From: Vitellaria paradoxa
Lineage: Eukaryota; Streptophyta; Magnoliopsida; Ericales; Sapotaceae
Length of the DNA stretch: 64,000 nucleotides
Reading direction: 5' to 3'
Assembly (NCBI GenBank): GCA_019916065.1
Contig: CM034233.1
Span: 3,227,501 to 3,291,500 of the forward strand
The notes under the pieces are model-generated. The model was given only the letters and a program-made list of their open reading frames with translations, made no database searches and was not told the DNA's origin. The stretch's first letter is position 1. The number at the start of each line of letters is the position of its first letter. Of this stretch, positions 45,343-57,300 are shown piece after piece. The position numbers and the translations under genes are program-made.

Positions 45343-46212
45343 TAGGGATGTAAATGGATAGGGTGTCCGCCTAATTAGCTAATTCTATTACCAAACTCAT
45401 TTATTTTTTACTTACTATTACTATCCCAAATCCGTTTATTTTTTTAGTTAGAATCCGTCCCATCCCAAACCAGTGAAACCCGTCCCAAACCCGCAAAATT
45501 CATTTATATTCAATTGGTCAAAATTACCTGTTAAGTAGCTGTTAAATACCCAATTTGAGATAAGAAATAAAAAAATTAGTAAGTGACAAAAATATTAAAT
45601 TTATTAAATTGAACAAATTCATTGGTTAAATGATCTCTAAGTTTTTTTTTTTTTTGAATATAAAAGAAATATATTATAAATAGTAAAAATAAATATACAA
45701 ATTATATAGGGGTATATCGTTGGAACAGTATAATAGGAATCACAGTTTATAAAGGACTTTCAAACTTAATATGGAAGTTGGAACAATCCATAACAAGTGA
45801 AAATAGCATATAACAAATCATAAATTAAATAAGTCCAAATGAATTATCCCAACAAAGGCAAGAGTAGCTACCAACAAAACACAAATGATCTTGACTTAAA
45901 AAGTTTAAAATTTTTATTTTAGGAAAAAAATTGTATGTAAATATATAAATATATATTTTAATTTATTTTATTTTATTAAATGGATACTTTGCGGGTATTT
46001 TATTGTTATCGGGTACCCTATAAATATAAACGGATGTTGGGTATTGGGTATCGGATGCCCTACAGACAAATCCCAAACACATCCCAAACCTGCACGGGTA
46101 TTAAATTTTAATCCCAAATCCATCCTAATCCCATTAGGATATTTCTCAACGGATTTTTATCGGGTTCGATCGAGTTAGGTACTCTCGTGTATCCATCCCA
46201 CTAACATCCCTA
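45343..46212. mobile_element. hAT-like non-autonomous element
   Basis: The 870-bp segment starts TAGGGATGTAAATGG and ends with the complement of TAGGGATGTTAGTGGG. It is flanked by TATCTAAA (45335-45342) and TATCTCAA (46213-46220), an 8-bp target duplication with one mismatch, as expected for hAT transposons. It encodes no transposase. It lies about 360 bp after the kinase stop codon, close to or inside its 3' end. Confidence 0.75.
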
Positions 46213-46220
46213 TATCTCAA

Positions 46221-47400
46221 GTAAAAGGTCAATAAAAATCGATTCTTAACTTTGATGCTTTGAAATTTTTTTTTGGCATGCCTTGACTGTTTCAACCTTC
46301 CAAAACAGCCCAAAAGATAGATTCCTAATCCATTTGATGATGCCTCAGAAAATCTTGGTTTCCTAGAATAGACCAACGAGTCTTGGAAGACAATGCATTA
46401 ACATCTTTTTAAGTCGTCCACTATGGGTCTTTTCTTCACTGAAGCCATTGCTTTTAGATTCCTTTTGGGCTTCTATCAACATCTCCTACTTTTGGATCCT
46501 CACTCTATACTGAGAGCCTTCAATCCAATCAGCTGACTCCCAACACCTCGTGTGAGTAAAGCTTTTGCTTTTAGTCCTTTTCATAAACAAGTTGATCGGT
46601 CTCCATTTCATCATACCATTACGACAAACATCCACATCCCCCTAGTTTCATGTCACGAGGGACCAAATCTACCATAATCAAGTTGACCTGTTACCCGGGT
46701 TTCTCCGAAGCTAAACCGAGCAGCCTAATTAACTTGCTTTTAGTACCCAAAAGGTTGTAGTCCAAGTTTCTAATATACATTGTCCATCAATTTAAAAAAA
46801 AAAAAAAATGCAAACGCTAGTCTATTGCTAGCTACGCTGTGCATCCTACTGCCATGATAAATAAATAAGTCCAATTCAAGAGTAACGTTTCTCAGAATCC
46901 ATTAGGGTCCTGAACTTCATCATGGGAAAACCACGAGTTTTTTAGTTAAGCTTCCAAGATGCAAAGCAACAGGATTAGAACAAAAGTAATGTCATACAGA
47001 TTGCGTTTACCAACCAAATTTTTAGCAACCTTTTGGAATTTTTTTACCCAGAGTTACTAATGGAAACTTTTTATGTATTTTAGTTAAACAGTGATAATTT
47101 TCAGCAATTTTTTTATTATTTGGCAAAACATTGGTAACATTTTAATATGATTTTGTGCAACAAGTTAACCAAAAATTGGTGGTCACCAACTGAAAATTTT
47201 TTTTGAAGTAGCTAAAAATTACTCAAAATTTTGCTCTCAAATGGCAACTAGAAATTTAAATTAGAATAGTTTACCAGAATAATGTAAATTTATTACAGGC
47301 TAATCGTTCTAAAATAAAGAAACAAGTGATCTTTTCTCACAAAAATGCCATTACCATATTATTCTGATACAATTTTCTTGTTAAAAATTCTGATAGTGTA
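46221..47400. other. Intergenic region between convergent genes
   Basis: This lies between the kinase (+) and unknown-protein (-) genes. A GC-richer patch at about 46290-46790 with short broken frames on both strands might be a decayed coding or repeat fragment, but I recognise no domain. The 47000-47270 part is T/A-rich and repetitive (AACCAAATTTTTAGCAACC-like motifs), possibly a MITE. Confidence 0.35.
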
Positions 47401-47672
47401 GCTTTTCCTTGTATCAATAAAAGAACATTTGGCTACCCAAACCGGCACCAAAAAGCAGTCAGGTGATCATACTTGTCATATACCTATACACATACCCTAA
47501 ATGGTACGTCCTTGCAAGCATCAGAAAGGATTACAGTAGGACACAAAAAGACCTTCAGTCAAATTAGTCCTCCCCAGTCAAGCCCAACTACTCCAACATG
47601 ATGCCCGATGAAATAGTCATACAAGCCTCTTCCTTGATGTATCAGATTACTTAGCAGAGACAGAACCACCTT

Positions 47673-50600
47673 CTAGCAAACTGTTGGCAAGACTTCCAAA
47701 CACGACTGGTCCATCCATGGTAGGAATGCACCTTCATGAGCCAAATTCTGATACGATATAAACCAATAAAGAGCATCAGAAAATGCCACTGCAATACGAA
47801 AGAAAGAATCACACAAACAAAAATAAATAGATAAATTAATTGCTTTTCAAGGACGTGTTATAATGGCGTTGGCCGTCCTTGGTCTATATGCAAAATCAGA
47901 AGTCATGCAGCTCTCTAGTGGACTTACCCACTTTTGTGCACTGTTATCAGAATCGGGTTCAAGCAATTCAAGCCATCGGTTCAACTATGTAAGAGACTGG
48001 GAGGACACTGGCGAGGGGGCAAGTGTTGCTTGGCTTAAGTTTTTAATTTTGTGCCTAGCGAGATTAAAACCCACGCCGATAGCATGGCGTGCTTGTATCA
48101 CAAATTGCTTTGTGCTACACCAAAGCACGATTGTTGTGTATTGCTCTTCTATTAATTATATTTTAATTATATTTAAATGGTTGAACAAATGAACTATAAA
48201 ACGACAACTACACCTACACCATTTTAATTTCTGGTTCGATTCTGATAATTATGTTTTTATGGATGCAACACCCTTTAGCATGTCCCAATTTTCTGCTGTA
48301 AACTTGGAAAAATACCACACTAATGTTCTGATGAATGCAGACAGTTTAAGAAACATTCCCGAGCCAAAAGAAATAACTAGGCCAAACATACATTCAAGCA
48401 GGGAAGCTCCTCCTTACTCTCTGTACACACACATCCATATCTAGGACAGCTCATTTCACTTTAACAATCATTATTGAAACTCTGAAATTCTATCAAATAC
48501 ATACCTTCTAATTCTTTCCTCAATTGTCATTTTTCTCAACAATTTCTTGCATATCAAAAAATTTATATTTATACTCCAAACAATTCCGTCAATTCAGCTA
48601 CATGTACAAGACCTACAGTTGGCATCCTACATTCTTTTAGCATTTCAGCATCTCAACAAGAATATGGAGGCACTGAATCAACTCAAACTTGTAAAACAAG
48701 CATCAATAATGATTTAGCATACTTTCTCCCTTTCAGTTTATCCAAGTTACCTTTCTAGTTAAGTGGAAAAGGAGGTCAAAATTCATAGTCGTCCACAGGG
48801 AGGCTGTTAACACCCCCCCCCCCAAAAAAAAAAACCAGCACCCAAAAAATAATAATAATAATGAAGGGGTACCCTCACTTTGGTTGGGATTAAATCCTAG
48901 AGCTCATAACGCACCCCACCAGATCTTTTCCTTAATGCCTTCTCTTCATTGTGAATGCAGATTCAAAAAATCAGTACTCATAAAAAATAAAATATACTCT
49001 TGAAGTGGGCCATAAAAGCAGGTCTTCAAAACTATTTCCCTACTGCTCAAATAAATATACAAAGGCTTCTAATACCCAGGAAGGACCCAGCATTAGCAGT
49101 TACAAAAATAGTCATATAAACCAAGTGCTACTTAAACTCTACCATGCCTATAGCTACAACAAATCCTTCTGCAATTTTTCTAAACTATACAACACCAAGT
49201 GCTCTTTCATTAGATCTATCATAACATAATTGGACAAATATGGCCTCTTCCACAATATCCATATTCTCTAACCATTCAACCGTACCGAGGACCCAAACTG
49301 CTTAGGTTTTGAAGATAGAAGGATGGGAAAGATTCCACTTAACAACCCAAAGGCAAAAAAATCCATAGAGCTTTGACACGCCTACAACCAGTTAATGAAA
49401 TGTACCATGCAAATATACACACACACAAACACGCCCACCGACATCCAACAGGACATGTACAATTTTTTGGAAACTAGTTTTCAATTGGATAGAAGCGATT
49501 TTGTTAAATTGAAAAATAAAAAAAAAATTGTTGAAATAACTTGATATATATTGTTGGGCCTATTTCCTAATAACTTAGGCTTTCGGGACAACTACTGACT
49601 TAACTAGTATCAGAACCCAAGTGTACCATCAATCTCAAACCATCGAGACGAATGAGTTGTTCAGATGTACCATCAATCTCAAGTCCATCGAGAGGAATAG
49701 GTTGTCGCTTCCTCTGACCCAAGGCCCTTTGTGTGAAGGAAGAGATTGTTAGGGTTCCTACATTAGTTGTGGAAAGAGCCTAAGGCCTGATGTGTGAAGG
49801 GGATGAGAGAGGCCCAAAACTATCCAATAGCCGGTATCAAAACTATGATTCCAGGAAGTCCTGGATTCGAATTTTGTTATTCCCCCATTTATTATAGTGC
49901 ACTCTGTTTGCTTGTATTGGCACACCCTATTTAATTTGATTTACTTGTCTCTACTCTACGTGCAAATTAGGGTTGCATGTAAGGGAAAGTATTAAAATAA
50001 CTTGATATACATTGTTGAACCTAATTCCTACCAGCTTAAATTTTGGGACAATTGGCGACTTATCTAGTATCAAAGTTCATGTACCATCAATCTCAGCCTA
50101 TCGGTAAAAACGGGTTGCCTAGGTGCACCATCAATTTTAAGTCCATTAGGAGAAACGGGTTGGCACTTTCTCCAACCCAAGGCCCAATGTGTGAAGGGGA
50201 AGATTGTTAAGGTTCTCACATTGATTGTGAAAGGGACCCAAGGCTTGATGTGTAAAGGAAGAGATCATTGGGGTTCCCACATCGGTTATAGAGAGAGTTG
50301 GTGGTCAGTATATAAATGTGAAAGAAAATCTCACCTTACGAGCTAACTTTTGGGATGAGAGAGGTTCAAGATCACCCAACAACAAAAGGTTTCAATGGGA
50401 TTATATTGGGAGTAACTTAACATGGTGTTTAGTCAATCTTCATCTAACCGTTAAATCACAATATTAAATCCAATCAAATCCATAAATTAACAAATGTCTC
50501 AAATTTTTCATTCTATGATTCTCATAAGTTGTAGGACCAGCACTTCTTACCAGGTCCTTAACATCCAATCATTTTAGCAACATTTGTTTAGTCAATCCTC

Positions 50601-53600
50601 ATCTGACCATTAAGCACAATATTCAATCCAATCAAATCCATAAATTGATAAATGTCTCAAATTTGGACATTTCATGCTATGATACTCGTAGGACCAGCAC
50701 TTCTTACCAAGTCCTTCATCCAATCATGTTACCACCACATGATTGAAAATTTTCAATCTACTAACACAATGCCAAAACTTCTTAACATGGATCATCATTT
50801 AACAGAGTGCTTCCTCATACTTCCCCAGTCAACAAGGAAGCTTATTCTTCAGATGTACTTCATACATTCTGAAGCTGAACCCCCCCCCCCCCAAAAAAAA
50901 AAAAAAGAAAACAATAATTAATTAGAGAAGTGTGTTGAACCATCTTGAGCAAGATAAAGCACAGGCTATCCACTCCCACCGGAAAATTAAGGGGACTACA
51001 CATAAAGAATGACGATTAGGAATTTTAGACTTGTAATCAATTTTGTTAAGTTGATGTTGTGAGCATACATGAAAGCAGTGGTTTGAACTATAAAATACTG
51101 ACAATATTATTTTTAAAGCAGAGACCTCCATAATCAACAACATTTCTTCAATCATGCAAAGTACTCGTCTCATCAGTTGCTTGATAATGGAACAAAGCCA
51201 TATCAAAAAAAAAAAAGGAAAACAAGCAACATGGGGGAACACTCACCTGCAACCAAAAGTAAAATCCACGCAAGAGATTCAATATTTTACATTGATCCAA
51301 TCGGGCTGCATTGATCTTTCGTTTAAGAGCTGCAATTGTTAAGAAGAAGAATTTATAAAGTTGACCAACAAAACAATAAAAATTCACTCAAATTGCAACA
51401 CCAAATAAATAAATGAAAATTTTGAAAACGAGACATGGGGATATTGGATTTCATCAATATCTTAATGATCATGAAGAAGAGGAGTTTCTAAAGATGGTTG
51501 GATACTCTTTATCACATGTCTTTTGCTGGAGGAAAGTATTCTTGGAGTAGAACGAGGTCTAGCAAGTTTGAGGTGAAAAGCTTTGGTGAGCCATAGTGAT
51601 TCCATGAATAGGATTTGGGTGCTTGAGGCACAATTTAAAGTTTCTTTTATTGTGTGGACGGTGGCTGGTGGAAATATACTAATAATAGAAAATCCAATAC
51701 TAAGGCAAAACCCCTAGAACTAGCGTTGCATGATTAAGAATGGTGGGGAGAAAATAAATAGAGATAAACATTGATAATGAGACTTAAACCCAAAACTTAC
51801 TGAAACTAGAACTTTGATATCATGTTAAGTCACCAATTGTTAAGTTATTACAAAATGGGCCCAAAAATACATATCGAGCCATTCCAACAATTGTGAGAAC
51901 ATATTTTACAAGATTATGCGTTGAAAGCATATTTGATACGAGGGAATGGGCAAGAATGGAATGCCCATTCCCACTTCCTATTCAGGTTTCTTCGTTTGGT
52001 ACACCATTTGAAATTAAATTGACCATCCCCACATTTTGTTGGAAAAGGCACATGCGCCCCATCAACCCTTTCATTGGTCATTCCCACATCTTTTATTTTC
52101 TCAAAAAATACGCGAGAGAGATAAACCACCACCAACAACAACAAAAGAAAAGAAAGAAAAAAAGCACCACTACCCCCATCAGCCACACCTTTCGTCACCC
52201 CAACTTGTCATCACCTCACTCAACTTATTCATTTATTTCGGTTGTATATGGTTTTCCCCTCTCTAAACCATGGATTTCTTTATATAATTACTTGTTTATT
52301 GGGAAAAAATAAGAACAAGGATTTAAATAATAAGCAATCAACATAAAAGGCATTGAGCAAAGAAAGATTTGACAATCAACAATAAGAATCCAAAATTCAA
52401 ATTTCTTAGGGGGAAAGACTGGTGAATTCAAGAACAAGGTTGAAGGTGAATACTTACCAAAAAAAAGAGATTGAAGGTGAACTCCAGAAAAGAACTAGAT
52501 AGAAGACAATTAATATTTTAACAATAATGAAAGAATATTCCCATTATCAATTCACAACTTCAATGTCCATCCTGTGCAACAAATATAATAAAATAAAAAA
52601 CGTTGGATATAACCGTGCTTCCAAACAGTCTTTCCAATGAAGTTGTGCAAATATGTTCTTCCTATTGCTGGTATTGTGACAGTTCCATCATATACCACAG
52701 GCGCACTGTTAAATAAATAAAAGCATCAGAAAAGCCAGTATGTGGTATTCAACTTACCACAATATTGTTCAAGATAAGATGGGCTCAATTCTTCTCTTGA
52801 GTATGTTTTTCTTACTACCGCAGGACCACGAAGGTCAATATGGCGCACTTCCTTTGGCCTTCGTATGGTAATATCCTGCAAAAGTTCTTCATATTCCTTT
52901 TTGTCAAATGGTTCTCTGAGTTTAGCCATGAGCTTTTTCCTAAACACAGAATGGTTACTTGTACCGGGACTTCCAAGGCATTGCTCTTCATCTTCCTCCA
53001 CCTTTATCAACGCAAAAAAATCAGCAGTACATCAAAAGACAGCACAAAAAAATCTAAACATATTCAAGCCAGAGTAGTTTGCTAGACTTGAATGAAAAAC
53101 TTCAATAAAGGATGTTACTTACAAATGAGACATGTACTTTTGAAGTTTCAAATGGGTTATGGTTTCCTTCAACAAAATCCAAAGCATCGTATGAGAACAA
53201 TACTTCGGAATCAGAAGAACTTTCAACATTAAGTCCTTCATATTTCACTGGCTTTTCACCTTCAATTGTGAAAACCAAACAATCACCTTCCTCTTTAATA
53301 GAATTCAGGAAAGTTTGGTAGCATTCGTCCACCATATTTTTCTGAGTTAAAATCTTGTCCTTGGTTGGAAGATTCCCCAAATCTTTTGCAGCTTCTATCT
53401 TCTCTATATGTGGAATCTTCCTTGATTTTCTCGGAATGGGATCCTCATGCCAATCATTTGACTCACCCTCCGCTTCATACTTTATAGATAAGGACACCTT
53501 ATCATTTAAAGCAGCTTCAAATACATATGACCTTCCATCCACTCTAAGACTCCTTAAGAACATTAGGTACTGAGGGTCTGCATTATCTTCATCAGCACCG

Positions 53601-53845
53601 TAACCACTGCCATATCCATGTTCACTGTCTGAACTCTTTGATTCAGTGCACACCCCCAAATAATTCCAAAATTTTAGGTAATCTGCATCCACCATTCCAT
53701 CATCCAATAGCCGGTCTTTCAGGGTTCTCCTTACTGTGTGACTAAAAGCATTAACCTCAAATTCGCTGATATCAAAATGTGCTCTCTTCAACCGCCTCAT
53801 AGATCTCCCATCACATCTATTGTCAATATCCTTCCTGCGCTCCAT
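47673..53845 (-). CDS. Plant-conserved protein of unknown function
   Basis: Four coding exons on the minus strand join in frame: 53845-53123, 53001-52758, 51329-51247 and 47747-47673, giving 374 residues. Donors (GTAAGT, GTAAGTT, GTGAGT) and acceptors are good. The N-terminal half is acidic, with a Gly-Tyr-rich stretch (EHGYGSGYGADED). The conserved C-terminal part reads FRKKLMAKLREPFDKKEYEE, RRPKEVRHIDLRG, then ILNLLRGFYFWLQ and NLAHEGAFLPW. I recall this layout only from unannotated plant proteins. No catalytic motif, signal peptide or membrane segment is seen. Intron 3 is about 3.5 kb and contains repeats. An alternative upstream start is listed separately. Confidence 0.8.
47763..49528. 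other. Intron 3 of the unknown-protein gene, distal part
   Basis: There are short ORFs on the plus strand (47863-48192 and 48259-48444) but no recognisable domain and no splice context on that strand. A C11A11 run is at 48813-48834. Considered intronic, non-coding. Confidence 0.45.
49529..50075 (+). mobile_element. Degenerate TRIM-like element in intron 3 of the unknown-protein gene
   Basis: Two similar segments of about 76 bp, 49529-49604 and 49990-50064, read TGTTGAAATAACTTGATATA / TATTAAAATAACTTGATATA and end GACTTAAC / GACTTATC. Each is followed by a primer-site-like TAGTATCAGAACC or TAGTATCAAAG. A purine-rich AAGGGAAAGT precedes the second. This is the LTR, internal, LTR layout of a TRIM of about 540 bp. 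Related pieces, including GATTGTTAGGGTTCC and GATTGTTAAGGTTCT, continue to about 50390. Age-related decay limits certainty. Confidence 0.5.
51340..52750. other. Intron 2 of the unknown-protein gene
   Basis: Non-coding between exons 2 and 3. A palindromic-looking GGGAATGGGCAAGAATGGAATGCCCATTCCC-type segment lies at 51941-51971 and may be a MITE end. ORFs at 51893-52312 have low-complexity composition and are not called. Confidence 0.4.
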
Positions 53846-54493
53846 TTTTACCCTCCAAAACTAATTAGAAACTTCTCTCCCTATATTTTTCCCCTCAATA
53901 TATACAACTAAAGAATCCTTTCACAGTATAGACTCAATTCAGAATAATGCTCTGCATAAGGAGGCAAAACAATTAATCAAAGTTCAATAAAAAATTAAGC
54001 AACTACGGAAGTATATAAATTCGTTATCGGAGTAGCATGCATCAAATAATAACCAAAAAAATATGTCAAGAAAAAGGACAAACAAGTAAATAGATCTTGA
54101 ACTTTTGCTAAACCCAATTCGCATCCACATGATTTGAATGTGTGACACAACAACATGAGATCCTTCCGAAAATTGAAATCCTACATTGCTTCATTGTCGG
54201 CAAGGGAATCTCAAACAATGCATATCTACGTACGTTCATGCATATACATAAACATACAAGTACACACATATATAGAAGGTAGAGAGATATTAAGGACAGA
54301 GGCAGAGAAACCCTAGCTAGGGAAGCTGGGAAGGACTGGGAGAGAAGGACATACATGAAAGACAAAGCACGAGGGTTTGATACTTCGAAAGCACTATCAC
54401 TATCTGAACGGGTCCCATGCATATATAAATCTTGAAATCCACATCTCCATGATTATCTTATTAATAACTGACTAGGTCTTTCAACTTTTTCTT

Positions 54494-55555
54494 TGTAACA
54501 GTCATCACAATTTAAAGCCTCTTAAGGCTATTACAGTATTACCTGTTCTTAGGCTCCGTTTGTAAGCTTAGCCAGTTTTCAACTTGTAACTTTTTATTTT
54601 TGTCTTTTCTAATATATCAAAATTAATCTTTATATTTTAATTTATTTTTAAATTATGAAGAATAAATATGTCATAAATAAAAAGTTAAAAAGGTAGTTAC
54701 TAAAAATGTAACTTCTTTTCCTTTCCAACCTAAACCTTTTGATTTTAGAAATTTTCAGGCATTGGAGAGTTATTGATTTTTAATTTTAAAAATTAATGAA
54801 AAAATATATTTATTAATTTAAAATACATTTCTAGACTATGAAACTTATTAATAGTTCTTATTGTTCAATAATTAGTAATAACTAATTGGATTTCAAATTC
54901 ATAAACCTTCAGACTGGGGAATTTAGTGCACGATATTTTTTCACCCTGGAAAAGACTTAACCATTTCTTGACAATTGTTAAATATTATTGATAATTAATA
55001 CAAGTACACGTAGAGATGGTAGAGAGAAAAGGATCCACATCTCCGTTCTAACGCGATTACCTTATCAAGTCTTAAATTTTTTTTTTTTTTTTTAACCTTT
55101 CAAAAAAAAAAAAAGTCTTAAATTTTTTCATTCTAACAATCATCACAATTTGAAGCCTCGTTAGGGCTATTACAGTATTGCCTATTCTTAGGCTCTGTTT
55201 GCTTAGCCAGTTTTCAACCTTTAACTTTTTATTTTTTATTTTTTGTCATTTTCAAGATATCAAAATTACTCTTTTATATTTTAATTTATTTTTAAATTAT
55301 GAATGATAAATATGTCAAATAAATAAAAAGTTAAAAAGGTAGTTACCAAAAATGTAACTTCTTTTCCTTTCCAACCTAAACCTTTTGATTTTAGAAATTT
55401 TCAGGCATTGGAAAGTTATTGATTTTTAATTTTAAAAATTAATGAAAAATATATTTATTAATTTGAAATACATTTCCAGACTTAAATTTATCAATAGTTC
55501 TTGTTCCATAATTAGTATCAACTAATTTGATTTCAAATTCATAAACCTTCAGATT
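54494..55555. repeat. Tandem duplication upstream of the unknown-protein coding exons
   Basis: Two direct copies of about 420 bp, 54494-54915 and 55131-55555, are about 638 bp apart. Long stretches are identical, for example TGTAACTTCTTTTCCTTTCC and AACCTAAACCTTTTGATTTT. Copies lie in the proposed 5' intron. The spacer contains CCCTGGAAAAGACTTAACC and following bases (54944-54993), which recur diverged at 58635-58690. Confidence 0.85.
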
Positions 55556-56923
55556 GCAGTATCATAGTTGGAGTTCTGTTTTTCTAATTCCCAGCAAGTT
55601 CTAAAATTAGCTTGATGGCATGGAATAATGAGTCAATGAGAACATTAGGAATAATAAATTAAATATTCATCCATCATATTTGGGCAGCAGGACCACAAGA
55701 AGGCAATGTGTTCAGGCAACCATGTTAGATAGATTTGAGGTCTAATCTCATGGAGACCAACTGCAGCCCCATGGCAATAGAGATTAATTTTCACCTTTAA
55801 AATGTCCTTTGTTTCAATATTAATGGCTTGTCTATATATATATATATATATATATGTGGTGATTTATTAGAACTTGACCTCACCTAGTTATGGCTATGTG
55901 CTTCCTTGGTCCCTTGTTTGAAACAAACTGAACCTAAGAGATTTTAATCCAATTATTAATTATAATTAAGGGAAAAAATATATTTGATATCTTTACATAA
56001 TATGCACTCAAAATAATAATAATAATAATAATAATTACACTTAAAATACAAAATATGCAAAACAACCAGTGGGCATTTATGAGTGCATTATTGTGGACAA
56101 TTCATGGACTGATTCTTTAGGTTTTCCCTTCAATGGGCAAGGCATCCCCTGTACGCAGTTCATATCAAATTACCAAACAAGGTATGACAAGCGAATAAAA
56201 CAAGTTCCCAGCTAAAACATATGTTTAACTCTTATCAAACATATGCAACTTGAGTTTATGCTCGCGTGGTCCATTCGCTTAAATAAAAGTCCTAAAAAAT
56301 AATCAATATTTTCATTTATTTTTAATTTTTGCTCTTTGTAAGTCGCCCCAATTCAATAATGACCCTGGCTCCGCCGCTGACAGAGTACTGTGTTGTTAAA
56401 TTCAAGTGTCCACACTAAGAATGCTAGCAAATCTACAAAAGCAAATTTTGAAGCTCTGTAAACTTCCAATAGAAGTGCAACTCCGATGGTTGGAACTCCA
56501 CATCAAAGCCATGATCGTACTGGAAAAATTTATACAATTCAACTGACTAGCTGTGTGAATGATACACAACAGTGGAGTAAATTTCTGAATAGAAAATGAA
56601 GTTTTCAGATATTTTTCATATAAAATACACGTAGATTTTCAAATATTTGTCATACAAAATATACGTCAATTCCAGGTTCAATCTCGTTGCGCTTTCTAAA
56701 ATTTCGAAGCCATAAAATTTACGTTTATTGGCTTACAAAGCTAATGGTGGTAACAATGACGCATAAAAATATAACACAATGGATAAGACAAAACAAGAAT
56801 CAAGGCATTCTAAGCAAATTGCTACCAAGATCTAACACCAGGATCATGACGGATAGACGCACACGCACATAGATTTACATGTCTGTACTGATGCCGACAG
56901 AGCGAGAGATCAAAGGACGATAC

Positions 56924-57300
56924 CTTTGGGGATAGCATTTGTGGAAGCTTCGTTGCAAATCAAGGTCGCCACGGCAGCTTTCTCGTTCTGTGGATCGACG
57001 AGACGACGATCACCGGCCGCGACACCCCAATCCTGCGTCAACTCCACCAACGCGAGCGGCGGCGAGGCGAGGGTTAGCGGCGGAGCAAGGGCGAGCGGCG
57101 CGCTAGCAGCAATGCTAACGGCGGCGCAAGGGCGAGCGGCGAATCGAACGGCGGTAGCGAACGCACAGGGAGTAGCGAATCCACGTAGGGGGAGATAGTC
57201 AGATAGAGACAGAGAGAAGGCAGAACAAGGGTTTTTGACCGCAGTAGGCAGGTGGGGACCGTGGGGTTACTCAAGTGATTTTGGAACATTTCACCCAAAC
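56924..57300 (-). CDS. Probable GC-rich first exon (5' UTR, possible start codon) of the unknown-protein gene
   Basis: This CpG- and GC-rich island stands out from AT-rich surroundings. On the minus strand it reads like a plant 5' UTR (CTTCTCTCTGTCTC), with a TATAAAA at 57336-57330, and ends in a donor AAG|GTATCG (exon end 56924). An ATG at 56938 gives MLSPK in phase 0. The acceptor at 53861-53862 (TTCTAATTAG|TTTTGG) would continue FWRVK into the ATG at 53845 in frame. This would add ten residues through a 3061-bp intron. The opposite-strand ORF (56926-57198) is Ala/Arg-rich and looks like an antisense shadow. If the start is at 53845 instead, this exon is purely 5' UTR. Confidence 0.5.

Noticed and set aside
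46146..46376. 76-codon minus-strand ORF between the kinase and unknown genes
   Set aside because: It runs across the edge of the hAT-like element; no domain recognised.
47863..48192. Plus-strand ORF of 109 codons
   Set aside because: It lies in a large intron of the minus-strand gene. No domain or splice context; chance ORF.
56926..57198. Ala/Arg-rich 90-codon plus-strand ORF
   Set aside because: Composition follows the GC-rich island; the minus strand has a better 5' UTR and splice-donor reading.
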